From Vreelandella nanhaiensis (GTDB taxonomy: Bacteria; Pseudomonadota; Gammaproteobacteria; Pseudomonadales; Halomonadaceae), in NCBI RefSeq assembly GCF_003990185.1, contig NZ_RZHF01000006.1:93027-157026 (forward strand): DNA of 64,000 nt. Reading direction: 5' to 3'. This document shows positions 16,906-26,512 of the stretch, piece after piece (position 1 is the first letter of the stretch; the number at the start of each line of letters is the position of its first letter). Position numbers and translations under genes: made by a program. The notes under the pieces are model-generated. The model was given only the letters and a program-made list of their open reading frames with translations. It had not been told where the DNA came from and made no database searches.

Positions 16906-17886
16906 TCATAACGTACTTGACCGGTCTACTGTGACAGGCGGCGTCGTTTCATCGACGGCCCTAGTTTCATCGACGGTAATAGTTTCAAGCCCTGCACGCT
17001 GCCTGAGTTCCAGCCGCCGTTCATAAAGGCCTTTAGCACTTAGGGTGCCGAGCACCAGGGCGCCGCCCACCATGGCAACTGGTGCGGGCTGTTCAGCCAG
17101 AATCCACCAGGCCAGCAGCGTGCCCACCACGACTTCCAGCAACAGCAGCAAGCCCACTTCAGCGGAAGGCAGATACAACGGCCCACGCTGCAAAAGCGTG
17201 ACACCGCAAGGCACAATAAACAGGCAAAGCAATACCACCACCGCAAGTTGATTTGTGGCGGGTAAGGACGGCTCGCTCCCCGCCAGCCAGAAAAGCCCGG
17301 CGGTGCTGCCCACAATAAGGCCGTTGAATACCAGCATCGGGCTCATATCCACCCCCGGACGCGTACGGCAGAGGGTAAAATTAATCGCCAGGGTCGTCGC
17401 TGTCACCAAGGCAAAAGCGTTGCCTACCCATGAGCCTGCGCCTGAGTCATCTAACGCAATCATGGCGACACCCGCCATGCACAAACAGATCGCCAGCCAA
17501 GTGCGCCGGGGCAAACGCTCCTTGAGAATGATCCAGGAGAGAATTGCCGCGATTAGCGGCGCGCTGGCCAGTATCATCAACACGTTGCCTGCCTTGGTGT
17601 ACTGATTGCCAAGCACGAAACCGCAGGTTGTCAGACTAAACAACAGCGCCACGGCGATCCCGGTCCAGCCGCAGCGGCGATAGGCTGCCAACGTGCCGCG
17701 GCCATAGCGCGCCAGAGCGATTAGCAAAAAACCCAGCGCAGAGAGAAAACCGCGCCACATCAGTATCTCTGCATCGGGCAGGTCAGCTACCTTGATCAGC
17801 AAAGCATCCGGCGCCATGATTATCGCGCCGCCACCGGTCAGCAGCAGCCCCTGCTGGCGATGCGACAAAGCTTTAAAGCGGCTCAT
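16906..17886 (-). CDS. EamA (DMT superfamily) permease
   Basis: A 326-residue inner-membrane protein with about ten hydrophobic segments in two EamA repeats (first around APDALLIKVADLPDAEILMW, second around GLLLLLEVVVGTLLAWWILA). DMT permeases export or import metabolites; function here is unknown. The start at 17886 is one base after the stop of the dehydratase gene, so translation is probably coupled; a longer frame from 17928 would overlap that gene. The tail after residue about 300 is hydrophilic and repeats DETRAVDETTPPVTVD-like sequence. It may handle overflow of a pathway intermediate such as arabinonate. Confidence 0.83.
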   Translation of the reverse strand: MSRFKALSHRQQGLLLTGGGAIIMAPDALLIKVADLPDAEILMWRGFLSALGFLLIALARYGRGTLAAYRRCGWTGIAVALLFSLTTCGFVLGNQYTKAGNVLMILASAPLIAAILSWIILKERLPRRTWLAICLCMAGVAMIALDDSGAGSWVGNAFALVTATTLAINFTLCRTRPGVDMSPMLVFNGLIVGSTAGLFWLAGSEPSLPATNQLAVVVLLCLFIVPCGVTLLQRGPLYLPSAEVGLLLLLEVVVGTLLAWWILAEQPAPVAMVGGALVLGTLSAKGLYERRLELRQRAGLETITVDETRAVDETTPPVTVDRSSTL

Positions 17887-17887
17887 G

Positions 17888-19690
17888 CTAATGATTATCC
17901 CTTGGCGGATGCTGGCGGGCCACATCACGGTACTTGGTCGCAGGCTCCAAGGTCATGCCACGATCCAGCGGCTCGACCATACTGCGCTGAATCTCTTGCC
18001 AAGGGGTCTGGTGGCCTGGATAACGGTAGCCGCCCTGCTGGGCCAAACGTTCGCGGCGTGCTTCCAGCTCACTCGCGTCAATCAGCAGCTGCACTTCGCC
18101 ACGTTTAAGATCAACTCGCAGTCGATCACCGCTTTCAAGCAGCGCAAGCCCGCCCCCTGTGGCCGCTTCCGGCGACGCATTGAGTATCGACGGCGAGCCG
18201 GAAGTGCCCGATTGACGCCCATCGCCCAGGCAGGGCAGCGACTCAATCCCTTGTTTGATCAGCGCCTCTGGCGGCTGCATATTGACCACTTCGGCGCCAC
18301 CCGGATGCCCCACCGGACCAGCGCCGCGCATCACTAGAATGGTGCGGGCGTCGATATTCAGCGCCGGATCGTCGATACGAGCGTGATAATCCTCCGAACC
18401 ATCAAACACTACCACCTTGCCTTCAAAGGCTTCAGGGTCGCTTGGATCATTCAGGAAGCGATCGCGGAAATTCTGGGAGATAACACTGGTTTTCATCAGC
18501 GCTGATTCGAACAGGTTGCCTTTGAGATTTAGAAACCCTGCATGGGCTACCAACGGCTCGGCGTAGCGGCAAATCACGTTGGAATCCTGTGTTTCCCGGC
18601 CCTGCAGATTATTACCCAGAGAGCGACCATTCACCGTCAGCGCATCGCTGTGCAGTTTGCCGGCTCCCTGGAGTTCATGAAGGATCGCGGGCACGCCCCC
18701 CGCGCGGTGAAACTCTTCACATAGAAAAGCGCCGGCAGGCATCACGTTGGCCAACAGCGGAATCTCATGGCCCAGGCGCTGCCAATCGTCATTATTCAGC
18801 TCAACGCCTGCATGACGGGCGATCGCGTTAATGTGAACCGGCGCGTTGGATGAGCCGCCCAGCGCCGAACAGGCCACAATGGCGTTCTCAAACGCTTCGC
18901 GGGTCAGAATATCCAGCGGACGCAGGTCTTCCCAGACCATATCGACGATTCGCACGCCGGTGTCATAGGCCGCCATCGCGCGCTCTTTATAGGGCGCGGG
19001 GATGACCGCCGAGCCCGGCAGGCTCATTCCCAATACCTCAGCCATGGAGTTCATGGTAGACGCCGTGCCCATGGTATTGCAGTGACCAATCGAGGGCGCT
19101 GAGTCACTGGCGCGTGACAGAAACTCTGCGTAGTCGATATCTCCCGCTGCCAGGCGTTTACGCAGCTCCCAGATAATCGTCCCCGAGCCCACCCGCTCGG
19201 CGCCTCGCCAGCCGTTAAGCATCGGCCCACCGGACAGCACAATCGAAGGAATATTTACCGTTGCCGCGGCCATCAGCGCGGCGGGGGTGGTTTTGTCGCA
19301 GCCGGTGGTTAGCACCACACCGTCCAACGGATAGCCATGGAGCACTTCCACCAGCCCCAGGTAAGCGAGATTACGATCCAGCGCCGCGGTAGGCCGACGC
19401 ACATTCTCATGAATAGGATGCATGGGGAACTCAAACGGCACGCCACCCGACGCACGAATGCCGTCTTTAACCCGCTTGACCAGATCAATATGGTGACGGT
19501 TGCACGGGGTTAAATCAGACCCCGACTGGCAGATACCGATAATCGGTTTACCGCTCGTCAATTCATCCAACGTAATGCCGTAATTGAGGTAGCGCTCAAC
19601 GCACAGCGCCGTAGTGCCGGGGTGGTCAGGGTTATCGAACCAATAACGTGAACGCAACTGCTCAGGGGTTATTCGATGAGGGTTGGCCAT
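17888..19690 (-). CDS. IlvD/Edd-family aldonate dehydratase (L-arabinonate type)
   Basis: A 600-residue iron-sulfur dehydratase. Cluster-binding cysteines are visible at about C63 (DLTPCNRH), C131 ([12 protein letters not shown]) and C204 ([13 protein letters not shown]). The length and the start [20 protein letters not shown] match the sugar-acid branch (L-arabinonate, D-xylonate, D-galactonate dehydratases) rather than amino-acid IlvD. It would convert L-arabinonate to 2-keto-3-deoxy-L-arabinonate, between the sugar 1-dehydrogenase (15133) and the AraD1/GguC enzyme (23115). GGAG lies before the ATG at 19690. The promoter region it shares with the TRAP operon contains a perfect 19-bp palindrome. 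Confidence 0.9.
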   Translation of the reverse strand: MANPHRITPEQLRSRYWFDNPDHPGTTALCVERYLNYGITLDELTSGKPIIGICQSGSDLTPCNRHHIDLVKRVKDGIRASGGVPFEFPMHPIHENVRRPTAALDRNLAYLGLVEVLHGYPLDGVVLTTGCDKTTPAALMAAATVNIPSIVLSGGPMLNGWRGAERVGSGTIIWELRKRLAAGDIDYAEFLSRASDSAPSIGHCNTMGTASTMNSMAEVLGMSLPGSAVIPAPYKERAMAAYDTGVRIVDMVWEDLRPLDILTREAFENAIVACSALGGSSNAPVHINAIARHAGVELNNDDWQRLGHEIPLLANVMPAGAFLCEEFHRAGGVPAILHELQGAGKLHSDALTVNGRSLGNNLQGRETQDSNVICRYAEPLVAHAGFLNLKGNLFESALMKTSVISQNFRDRFLNDPSDPEAFEGKVVVFDGSEDYHARIDDPALNIDARTILVMRGAGPVGHPGGAEVVNMQPPEALIKQGIESLPCLGDGRQSGTSGSPSILNASPEAATGGGLALLESGDRLRVDLKRGEVQLLIDASELEARRERLAQQGGYRYPGHQTPWQEIQRSMVEPLDRGMTLEPATKYRDVARQHPPRDNH

Positions 19691-20018
19691 GGCTACGCTC
19701 CACGCCTAAAGTGAAGGTAAAACGTCAGTAGGCGTACCTAAGCCACTCAACCGGCCCTACTAACATTCCCAGTTAAATAATCTCCTTCAAACACAAGGAG
19801 GGGGTCGCCATGACGGTACGCGTTCTCCACCGCATCGTCGATACATACAAAAGTATATGTTGAACATATACGCAAAACGTTACACATTCACCTGAGGGCT
19901 TGTGGCGCTTAACCCAAAAGGCAGTGCCGCTGACATACAACAACAGACAATAGGCTGCAGCTCGTTTGAAGAATACCCTCAGCGAAGCGCCCTGCAGCAC
20001 GCCAGGAGAGTGACGACT
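19691..20018. promoter_or_regulatory. Divergent control region between dehydratase and TRAP operon
   Basis: This 328-base gap has no gene. It separates the minus-strand dehydratase/EamA/GntR/dehydrogenase set from the plus-strand TRAP/AraD1/ALDH operon and so is the natural control point for the whole arabinose route. It contains the perfect palindrome listed separately at 19853-19871, and GGAGAG just before the TRAP binding-protein start. Confidence 0.6.
19853..19871. promoter_or_regulatory. Perfect 19-bp palindrome, probable GntR operator
   Basis: GTATATGTT G AACATATAC is a perfect inverted repeat with 9-bp arms and a one-base centre. The inner GT-TGA-AC core agrees with the GT...AC spacing of FadR-subfamily GntR operators (established consensus), and two such regulators are encoded nearby (16104, 25714). 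Its place in the divergent region lets it control both operons. Confidence 0.7.
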
Positions 20019-21101
20019 ATGCATCATCTTTTAAAGCGCACCCTATTAGTAACCGGTGCTACGCTGCTCAGCTCAGGCATGGCTTACGCGCAAACGTCCA
20101 AGCCCGACCTTTCTGAACCACCCGAGATCGAAGGCGGCGTTGTAGGCGATCACGGCAGTGTGACCCTGCGCATGGGACTTGGCCTGGCCGAAAGCTCGCC
20201 TCAGTACATCTCCAGCCAGTACTTTGCGGATATTCTTGACCAGCGCAGCGAAGGAAGAATCAGCGTCAACATCTTCCCCAACAGCCAGCTCGGTGACGAC
20301 GTGCAGATGATGGAAATGCTCCAGACCGGCACGCTGGACATGACCTACCCTTCCTCCTCCCCCGCAACCGGCTACGTTGAAGAGCTAGCCGTTTTCGACC
20401 TGCCGTTCCTGCTCCCTACCCGTGAAGCCGCCATTGAGGCCATGCGTAGCGACGCCGCTCAAGAGATGCTCGACGCGTTTGATGGCACCGGCATCAAGGC
20501 ACTGGCCTTTGCTGAAAATGGCTTCCGCCAGCTTTCCAATAGCGCACGGGAAGTCTCATCGCCGGAAGACGTAGCCGGTTTGGACGTTCGCGGCCTTTCC
20601 GTACGCACCATGGAAAACCCCGTTCACCTGGCTATCTGGCAGGCGTTAGGTGCCAACCCGACACCCATGGCGTTTGGTGAGCTGTTTTCGGCCATGGAAC
20701 AGGGCGTTGTGGATGGCCAGGAAAACCCCTGGAGCACCATCCTGACATCCAATTTCTATGAAGTGCAGGACTACGGCTCCGAAACCCGCCACGTTTATAC
20801 CCCCTTTATCAAAATGATCTCCCAGCGCACCTGGGATCGACTCGACCCTGAGTATCAGGAGCTGGTTCAGGAGGCCGCTCTGCAGGCCGCCGATTACGAA
20901 ATCCAGCTCTCCTCCGAATACGACGATTGGGCACGGGAGCAACTTGAAGAGCGTGGCATGCAAATTACCCGTCTTAACGACGAACAGATAGCCGCTTTCC
21001 AGGAAGCCGTACAGCCCGTTTATGACGAGTGGGCACCGCGCATTGGTGAAGATCTGGTGGCTGAGTTCCAGCGGCTCGCCGAGTCGGCAGCAGCCCAATA
21101 G
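20019..21101 (+). CDS. dctP: TRAP transporter periplasmic binding protein (DctP family), arabinose region
   Basis: A 360-residue binding protein of the DctP family. A signal peptide ends at GMAYA-QTSKP. The ligand-arginine segment is GLDVRGLSVRTMENPVHLA and the family tail GVVDGQENPWSTI is clear. ATG at 20019 follows AGGAGAG by nine bases; the frame extends upstream but no ribosome site supports that. It feeds DctQ and DctM encoded downstream and is separated from them by a strong 34-bp hairpin. TRAP systems usually bind carboxylates, so arabinonate or another aldonate is a likely ligand, but some bind sugars. Confidence 0.92.
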   Translation: MHHLLKRTLLVTGATLLSSGMAYAQTSKPDLSEPPEIEGGVVGDHGSVTLRMGLGLAESSPQYISSQYFADILDQRSEGRISVNIFPNSQLGDDVQMMEMLQTGTLDMTYPSSSPATGYVEELAVFDLPFLLPTREAAIEAMRSDAAQEMLDAFDGTGIKALAFAENGFRQLSNSAREVSSPEDVAGLDVRGLSVRTMENPVHLAIWQALGANPTPMAFGELFSAMEQGVVDGQENPWSTILTSNFYEVQDYGSETRHVYTPFIKMISQRTWDRLDPEYQELVQEAALQAADYEIQLSSEYDDWAREQLEERGMQITRLNDEQIAAFQEAVQPVYDEWAPRIGEDLVAEFQRLAESAAAQ

Positions 21102-21149
21102 GCACCTGCTGATACGTCGGCTTGCTCTCGTGCACCTTTGCCACGACTA

Positions 21150-21183
21150 GACCATGCAAGAGGCAAATGCCTCTTGCATGGTC
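21150..21183 (+). other. Perfect 34-bp hairpin between TRAP dctP and dctQ
   Basis: Arms GACCATGCAAGAGGCA and TGCCTCTTGCATGGTC are exact reverse complements, 16 bp each, around an AA loop. A short pyrimidine run including TTTT follows about 12 bases later. It lies 49 bases after the dctP stop and 25 before the dctQ start. Probable role: partial terminator or mRNA 3' protector giving more binding protein than permease. It includes an ATG in the dctQ frame, which is a reason not to start dctQ there. Confidence 0.8.
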
Positions 21184-21207
21184 GTTATCTGTCTTTTCGG
21201 AGAGCTC

Positions 21208-21801
21208 ATGGATACACCTGATACCCCCATTCCGGATACTGCGGCCTTCTTCGATGATCCCCAGCGCCAGCCGCTGGAGATCGATACCGAGCAGCGCCGT
21301 GGTCCTGCGCTGTTTCGTTGGCTGACACTTGCGATGGAACACGCGATTGCGGCTCTTCTGGTAGCGCTCATCTTGTCGGTATCGGCCAACGTGGTGGGCC
21401 GCGCCGTATTGAATCACTCACTGCCCTGGGCCGATGAGCTGGCACGCATGCTGTTTATCTGGCTGATTTTCCTGGGTGCTGCGGCAGCGTTCGCCCGCTA
21501 TGAGCATATTGCGGTGGATATTTTAGTGCGCAGATTAAAACCGCGCGCCGCCCATGCACTGTATCTGTTTCAGCATTTGGTGATTACCGCGTTGATGGGA
21601 ATCATCGTCTGGGGTGGTTTTCTGGTGATGTCGCGTGCCTCGGGGCGCACCGCAATCCTTGGCGTGCCATGGAATATGGTGAATGCCTCGCTGGTACTTT
21701 GCGCCGCCTTTATTGCCGCTGTGGCCATCTGGCGCGCCTGGCAAAGCATTTTGCAGATACGCTCGCCGAACGTCATGCCCACCGCTGATGGAGACCGTTA
21801 G
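21208..21801 (+). CDS. dctQ: TRAP transporter small permease (DctQ)
   Basis: A 197-residue membrane protein with four hydrophobic segments (for example HAIAALLVALILSVSANVVG) and the DctQ signature LPWADELARMLFIWLIFLGA. The first 40 residues are acidic and hydrophilic, an N-terminal extension also seen in other Halomonas-type DctQ proteins. ATG at 21208 has GGAG upstream; the frame is open from 21154 but that start lies in the hairpin. It ends three bases before dctM. Confidence 0.9.
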   Translation: MDTPDTPIPDTAAFFDDPQRQPLEIDTEQRRGPALFRWLTLAMEHAIAALLVALILSVSANVVGRAVLNHSLPWADELARMLFIWLIFLGAAAAFARYEHIAVDILVRRLKPRAAHALYLFQHLVITALMGIIVWGGFLVMSRASGRTAILGVPWNMVNASLVLCAAFIAAVAIWRAWQSILQIRSPNVMPTADGDR

Positions 21802-21804
21802 ATC

Positions 21805-23088
21805 ATGCTATGGATTTTTCTAGGCATCCTGTTCGCCTCGCTGGCCCTGGGCTTACCCATTGCCTTTGGCTTGGGCGTTGCGGCTGTGGTGATGGCGCTA
21901 CTCTCTGATATTCCTTTGTCCATCATGATTGAGCAGTCAATACGCGGGGTAAACAGCTTCCCGCTGCTGGCCATACCGTTCTTTATTCTGGTGGGCGAAG
22001 TAATGAGCAACGGCGGCATTGCCCGCCGCTTAATGGAGCTTGCAGGGGCCTTGGTCGGTTTTGTACGCGGTGGCCTGGGCCAAGTCGCGATTACCGGTTC
22101 CATGTTCTTTGGCGGCATTAGTGGTTCTGCCGTGGCCGATACCGCCGCGACCGGCGCGATGATGATTCCCTCCATGACCAAGCAGGGCTACACCGCCCCG
22201 CAGGCCACAGCGATCAATACCGTTTCCTCGGTCATCGGCATCATTATCCCACCCTCTATACCACTGATTTTGTTCGGCATTGTGACCGAAACCTCCATTA
22301 GCCGCCTGTTTATCGCCGGCATCGTGCCGGGGATATTGATCGGCTTCGGGCTGATGGCCACGACCTTCATTATGGCTACCATCGGCCACGCCGGGCAGAC
22401 TCGAAAGTTCCGCTTCGATTTGCTATGGCAAGCGTTCAAGGCAGCGTGGCTTGCTCTGGTGCTGCCGGTGATCGTCATCGGTGGGATTATCGGTGGCATA
22501 TTTACCGCCACTGAGGCGGCTGTTGCCGCGCTGCTCTACTCGCTGTTTATCTCGCTGGTGATCTACCGTGAATTCCACATCCGCGAGCTGTGGGGCATGT
22601 TGATTCGTACTGCTCGATTGACTGGGATGGTCTTGCTTCTGCTGGCGTTTGCTACCGTCATTGCCTGGTTTCTAACCATTAATATGGTGCCGCAAACGCT
22701 GGTTACCCAGGTCCAGGCAATCACTCAGGACCCTTTTCTACTGCTGTTGATCGTTGCCGGCTTACTGCTGCTCGTGGGGTTCGTGATGGACCTGACCCCG
22801 GCCATGGTAATCATGGCGCCAATGTTGACACCCATCGTTACCTCGGTGGGCGTTGACCCGGTCTACTTTGGCGTACTCATGGCGTTCATTCTTGGCATTG
22901 GCCTTTTAACACCGCCGGTGGGCACCTGCCTGTACGTTGGCTGTGGGGTCGGCAAGGTTTCCATGGAACAGCTGGTTAAGGCCATGCTGCCTTACTACGC
23001 CGCCTTGCTGGTAGTGCTGGTTATATTGATCGCCTTTCCCGGCATTGTGACGTGGCTACCTGACCTCACCGCTGTGCGCGGCAACTAA
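21805..23088 (+). CDS. dctM: TRAP transporter large permease (DctM)
   Basis: A 427-residue inner-membrane protein with about twelve hydrophobic segments and the DctM hallmarks: LLAIPFFILVGEVMSNGGIA, GGISGSAVADTAATGAMMIP, PPSIPLILFGI, FTATEAAVAALLYS and LTPPVGTCLYVG. It is the ion-coupled transport channel of the TRAP system, working with DctQ. It is followed by the AraD1/GguC-like gene after 26 bases, so transport and catabolism are one operon. Confidence 0.95.
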   Translation: MLWIFLGILFASLALGLPIAFGLGVAAVVMALLSDIPLSIMIEQSIRGVNSFPLLAIPFFILVGEVMSNGGIARRLMELAGALVGFVRGGLGQVAITGSMFFGGISGSAVADTAATGAMMIPSMTKQGYTAPQATAINTVSSVIGIIIPPSIPLILFGIVTETSISRLFIAGIVPGILIGFGLMATTFIMATIGHAGQTRKFRFDLLWQAFKAAWLALVLPVIVIGGIIGGIFTATEAAVAALLYSLFISLVIYREFHIRELWGMLIRTARLTGMVLLLLAFATVIAWFLTINMVPQTLVTQVQAITQDPFLLLLIVAGLLLLVGFVMDLTPAMVIMAPMLTPIVTSVGVDPVYFGVLMAFILGIGLLTPPVGTCLYVGCGVGKVSMEQLVKAMLPYYAALLVVLVILIAFPGIVTWLPDLTAVRGN

Positions 23089-23114
23089 CCACCGACATTA
23101 TATAAGGAAATCAT

Positions 23115-24113
23115 ATGCGCTTGATTCAGTACCTCGACCAGAACCATGTTCGGGTCGCCGTGGTGGAAGATGCCCAGATCGTACGCCCTATCACGATCGA
23201 AGGCGGAACCTATGCGTTGGCCAAAGCCGCTATTGCCGCCGGTGAGTCCCTTGAGCAAGCCATTAAATCACGACTCAGCGACGCTCAGGTTGATTACCAA
23301 ACGTTAATCGACGAGCAGCGCCTACTACCGCCGCTCACTCATCCCGATCCCGCTCACTGCCTGGTGACTGGTACCGGCCTCACTCACTTGGGCAGCGCCG
23401 ATACGCGATCTGCCATGCATGCCAAAACTCAGGTGGCCGAGGAGGAGCTGACCGACTCCATGCGTATGTTCAAACTCGGCGTCGAAGGTGGAAAGCCCTC
23501 AAACAACGCCGAAGGGGCACAGCCGGAGTGGTTCTATAAAGGTGATGGCGACTGCATCGTTGCCCCGGAAGCGGAGATGCCTTCTCCAGCATTTGCCCAG
23601 GATGCCGGTGAAGAACCTGAGCTTGCCGGGCTTTATATTGTCGCTGACGACGGTACGCCATGGCGGATCGGCTACGCCGTGGGCAACGAATTCTCCGATC
23701 ATGTTACCGAGCGTTTTAACTACCTGTGGCTTGCACACTCCAAGCTGCGCGCTTGCAGCATCGGGCCTGAACTGCTGATCGGTGAACTTCCCGCCCATCT
23801 CGAAGGCACCAGCCGTATTGTGCGCGATGGGCAAACGCTGTGGGAGAAGCCGTTTTTAACGGGCGAGGCCAATATGGCTCACAGCCTCGATAACCTTGAA
23901 TATCACCACTTCAAATACCCCGGTTTTCGCCGCCCTGGCGATGTCCACGTCCATTTCTTCGGCACCGCCACGCTGAGCTTTGCCGACCAGATCCAAACCC
24001 GAGATGGCGATCGTTTCGAGATTACGCTTAACGACTTTGGCCGCCCGCTACGTAACACGCTGCGCATGCTCTCGACGCACGAGTACGAGAAAACCACCGT
24101 CAACGCGCTTTAA
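23115..24113 (+). CDS. AraD1/GguC, FAH-fold 2-keto-3-deoxy-L-arabinonate dehydratase (probable)
   Basis: A 332-residue fumarylacetoacetate-hydrolase-fold protein of the GguC/AraD1 type. Visible family parts are [41 protein letters not shown] and [20 protein letters not shown] with the acidic metal ligands (EFSDH), and [17 protein letters not shown]. In arabinose gene clusters members of this family are predicted to dehydrate 2-keto-3-deoxy-L-arabinonate to 2-oxoglutarate semialdehyde, the substrate of the next gene. GguC is also found beside galactose/arabinose importers in Agrobacterium. AAGGA precedes the ATG. The reaction is from context, since FAH-fold enzymes also do C-C hydrolysis. Confidence 0.85.
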   Translation: MRLIQYLDQNHVRVAVVEDAQIVRPITIEGGTYALAKAAIAAGESLEQAIKSRLSDAQVDYQTLIDEQRLLPPLTHPDPAHCLVTGTGLTHLGSADTRSAMHAKTQVAEEELTDSMRMFKLGVEGGKPSNNAEGAQPEWFYKGDGDCIVAPEAEMPSPAFAQDAGEEPELAGLYIVADDGTPWRIGYAVGNEFSDHVTERFNYLWLAHSKLRACSIGPELLIGELPAHLEGTSRIVRDGQTLWEKPFLTGEANMAHSLDNLEYHHFKYPGFRRPGDVHVHFFGTATLSFADQIQTRDGDRFEITLNDFGRPLRNTLRMLSTHEYEKTTVNAL

Positions 24114-24124
24114 CAGGAGGCTAC

Positions 24125-25702
24125 ATGACACTGCAAGGTACACTGCTGATCGGCCAACAGGCCGTCACCGGTTCTCAAGCCGATATTTATGCCGTCAACC
24201 CCGCCACCGGCGAGACGCTGCCGCCGCGCTATCCCGGTGGTAGCCGCGCCGACGTTGAAAAAGCCTGCCAGCTTGCCGAGGCGGCGTTCAGCCAATACCG
24301 CGAAACCACGCTTGAAGCGCGCGCCCAATTTCTGGAAACCATTGCCGATGAGATTGAAGCGATAGGTACTGAGCTAACCCAACGCGGCGCGGCGGAAACC
24401 GGCCTGCCTGAAGCGCGCCTTGAAGGTGAGCGTGGCCGGACCTGTGGCCAGCTACGGCTGTTCGCCTCGGTGGTGCGTGCAGGTGAATGGCTAGACCTGC
24501 GCCTTGACCCGGCGCAGCCTGAGCGCCAGCCTATGCCGCGTGCGGATTTACGTCAGCGTCATATTCCTCTTGGCCCAGTGGCCGTATTTGGTGCCAGCAA
24601 TTTCCCGCTGGCTTTTAGCGTAGCGGGGGGCGATACCGCCTCCGCCCTGGCGGCGGGTTGCCCTGTTGTGGTCAAGGGCCATTCAGCCCACCCCGGCACT
24701 TCTGAACTGGTAGGCCGCGCCATTCAGCGTGCAGTTGCCAAGTGCGAAATGCCTGAAGGCGTATTTTCGCTGCTCTTCGGTTCAGGTCGAGATATTGGTC
24801 AAGCATTGGTCTCGGACCCACGTATTAAAGCCGTCGGCTTTACCGGCTCGCGTAGCGGCGGTATGGCCTTGATGGCCACAGCCCAAGCCCGTCCTGAGCC
24901 AATTCCCGTCTATGCGGAAATGAGCAGCATTAACCCGGTATTCCTCTTCCCCGAGGCATTAAAAGCGCGCGGTAACAAGATTGCCGAAGGCTTTGTCGCC
25001 TCGCTGAATATGGGCGCAGGCCAGTTCTGTACCAACCCAGGACTGGTGATTGGCCTTAAAGGCGCCGACCTGGATGCATTTATCAGTGCTGCTGGGGAAG
25101 CTGTTAAAGCCAGCAATGCCCAAACGATGCTGACACCCGGTATTCACGAAGCTTATCAAAGTGGTATATCCGCCCTTTCGGACCATTCCAACGTCAAGGA
25201 GATTGCTCGCGGCCAAGCAGGCAGCGGCCCGCATAGCTGCCAAACAGGGCTATTTGTGGCCAGCGCGCAAGATTTCCTGGCCGACGACGCCTTACAGGGA
25301 GAAGTCTTCGGTGCTTCCTCGCTGGTTATTGAGTGTCAGGATAGCGACGAAATTCAACGCATTGCAGAGCAGCTCGAAGGCCAGTTGACCATTACACTGC
25401 AAATGGACGATGGCGACCTGAATGCCGCCAAGGCGCTCCTGCCGACGCTCGAGCAGCGCGCTGGCCGCATTCTGGCCAATGGCTGGCCTACGGGTGTCGA
25501 GGTGGGGCACGCAATGGTGCATGGCGGACCTTACCCGGCAACATCTGATAGTCGTACCACGTCAGTGGGCAGCGCCGCGATTTACCGCTTCCTACGTCCG
25601 GTCTGCTACCAGGACTTGCCTACTGACTTACTGCCTGAAGTGCTACGCGACGATAATCCTTTGAACGTTTCCCGGCTGGTTGATGGGAAGCGTGAGAGCT
25701 AG
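24125..25702 (+). CDS. 2-oxoglutarate semialdehyde dehydrogenase (NADP-type ALDH)
   Basis: A 525-residue aldehyde dehydrogenase. The cofactor/oxyanion region [16 protein letters not shown], the glutamate in [11 protein letters not shown] and the catalytic cysteine in [12 protein letters not shown] are present, and the shape and length fit type III ketoglutarate-semialdehyde dehydrogenases of sugar-acid pathways. It would finish arabinose oxidation by making 2-oxoglutarate. AGGAGG lies before the ATG, 11 bases after the AraD1 stop. It converges on the GntR gene at 25714 with only 11 bases between. Confidence 0.92.
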   Translation: MTLQGTLLIGQQAVTGSQADIYAVNPATGETLPPRYPGGSRADVEKACQLAEAAFSQYRETTLEARAQFLETIADEIEAIGTELTQRGAAETGLPEARLEGERGRTCGQLRLFASVVRAGEWLDLRLDPAQPERQPMPRADLRQRHIPLGPVAVFGASNFPLAFSVAGGDTASALAAGCPVVVKGHSAHPGTSELVGRAIQRAVAKCEMPEGVFSLLFGSGRDIGQALVSDPRIKAVGFTGSRSGGMALMATAQARPEPIPVYAEMSSINPVFLFPEALKARGNKIAEGFVASLNMGAGQFCTNPGLVIGLKGADLDAFISAAGEAVKASNAQTMLTPGIHEAYQSGISALSDHSNVKEIARGQAGSGPHSCQTGLFVASAQDFLADDALQGEVFGASSLVIECQDSDEIQRIAEQLEGQLTITLQMDDGDLNAAKALLPTLEQRAGRILANGWPTGVEVGHAMVHGGPYPATSDSRTTSVGSAAIYRFLRPVCYQDLPTDLLPEVLRDDNPLNVSRLVDGKRES

Positions 25703-25713
25703 CAACGGCAACA

Positions 25714-26436
25714 TCAAGAAGCATCCGATAGGCGTTTTTTAAGCTGCCTATAGGTACCGTAATGACGGTCGAGGTGGCGCCGCATGGCCGCCTCGGCCGC
25801 ATCGGGATCCCGGGACTCAATAGCTTCGATAATTTCAGTATGAGCAGCAGTGGCTGCCTTATCTTCATCCTTTTGCTGCAGAACGTGGGCACGCCTATCG
25901 TCCAGCCACTCGGAGAGCGCTACGTGAATAGCATCAAAGATCGGGTTGCGGCCGATACTTGCCAACACTCCATGAAAATCGTTATCGGAGCGCTTGAAAC
26001 GAGCCTCATCCCCGATGGCATCGCGATTGGCTGTCAGCGCATCGCGCAATCGCGTCAAATCCTCATCGCTTGCGTGGCGTGCAGCATTACGCGCCAGCGA
26101 TATCTCGAACATCGCCCGGGCTTCCTGAAAATACTGCTGCCCATCAGGCTTGGAAAGCAACTGCCGGGTGACGCCAGAAAGCCTCGCCATGACGGCTTCG
26201 GCGGTAGGGCGGATCACCCTGGCACGCGTGCCGCTGTTGATCGCGATTAGCCCAAGCTGTTGCAAATGGAACAGCGCTTCACGCACGGCGGGTCTGCCCA
26301 CACCAAACTGCTCCATCAATTCCCGTTCTGAAGGCAATTGATCATTTTCGCTTAGCCGCCCCTCAAGAATCTCCGCCTCGAGCTGTTCGGCGACCTGTTC
26401 AGACAGCGTTTTACGCTCGATCCGGTATCTGCTCAT
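25714..26436 (-). CDS. GntR/FadR-family regulator (second in region)
   Basis: A 240-residue regulator: winged helix at about residues 8-75 (LSEQVAEQLEAEILEGRLSE, FGVGRPAVREALFHLQQLGL) and an FCD domain at about 90-225 with the metal pattern RSDNDFHGVLASIG. The NanR/UxuR-like look suggests a sugar-acid ligand. It heads a minus-strand gene converging on the ALDH and is 76 bases from the Ldh2 gene at 26513. The paired GTATGAC-type sites upstream of the TRAP operon (30749) and in the SDR/FAH gap (31800) are candidate targets. AGGAG precedes its ATG. Confidence 0.88.
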   Translation of the reverse strand: MSRYRIERKTLSEQVAEQLEAEILEGRLSENDQLPSERELMEQFGVGRPAVREALFHLQQLGLIAINSGTRARVIRPTAEAVMARLSGVTRQLLSKPDGQQYFQEARAMFEISLARNAARHASDEDLTRLRDALTANRDAIGDEARFKRSDNDFHGVLASIGRNPIFDAIHVALSEWLDDRRAHVLQQKDEDKAATAAHTEIIEAIESRDPDAAEAAMRRHLDRHYGTYRQLKKRLSDAS

Positions 26437-26512
26437 AGGCAGTCACTCCTGGTTAACCTGGAATTCACCGCCACTTTACTGCATTTCCCGTTGCGATCCT
26501 TCAACTGTACCT

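Noticed and set aside
19902-20018. TRAP binding protein starting at 19902
   Set aside because: The extra 39 residues would precede a normal signal peptide and have no ribosome site; the region is promoter DNA.
21154-21207. DctQ starting at 21154
   Set aside because: The ATG lies inside the 34-bp hairpin; ATG at 21208 has a ribosome site and the expected N-terminus.
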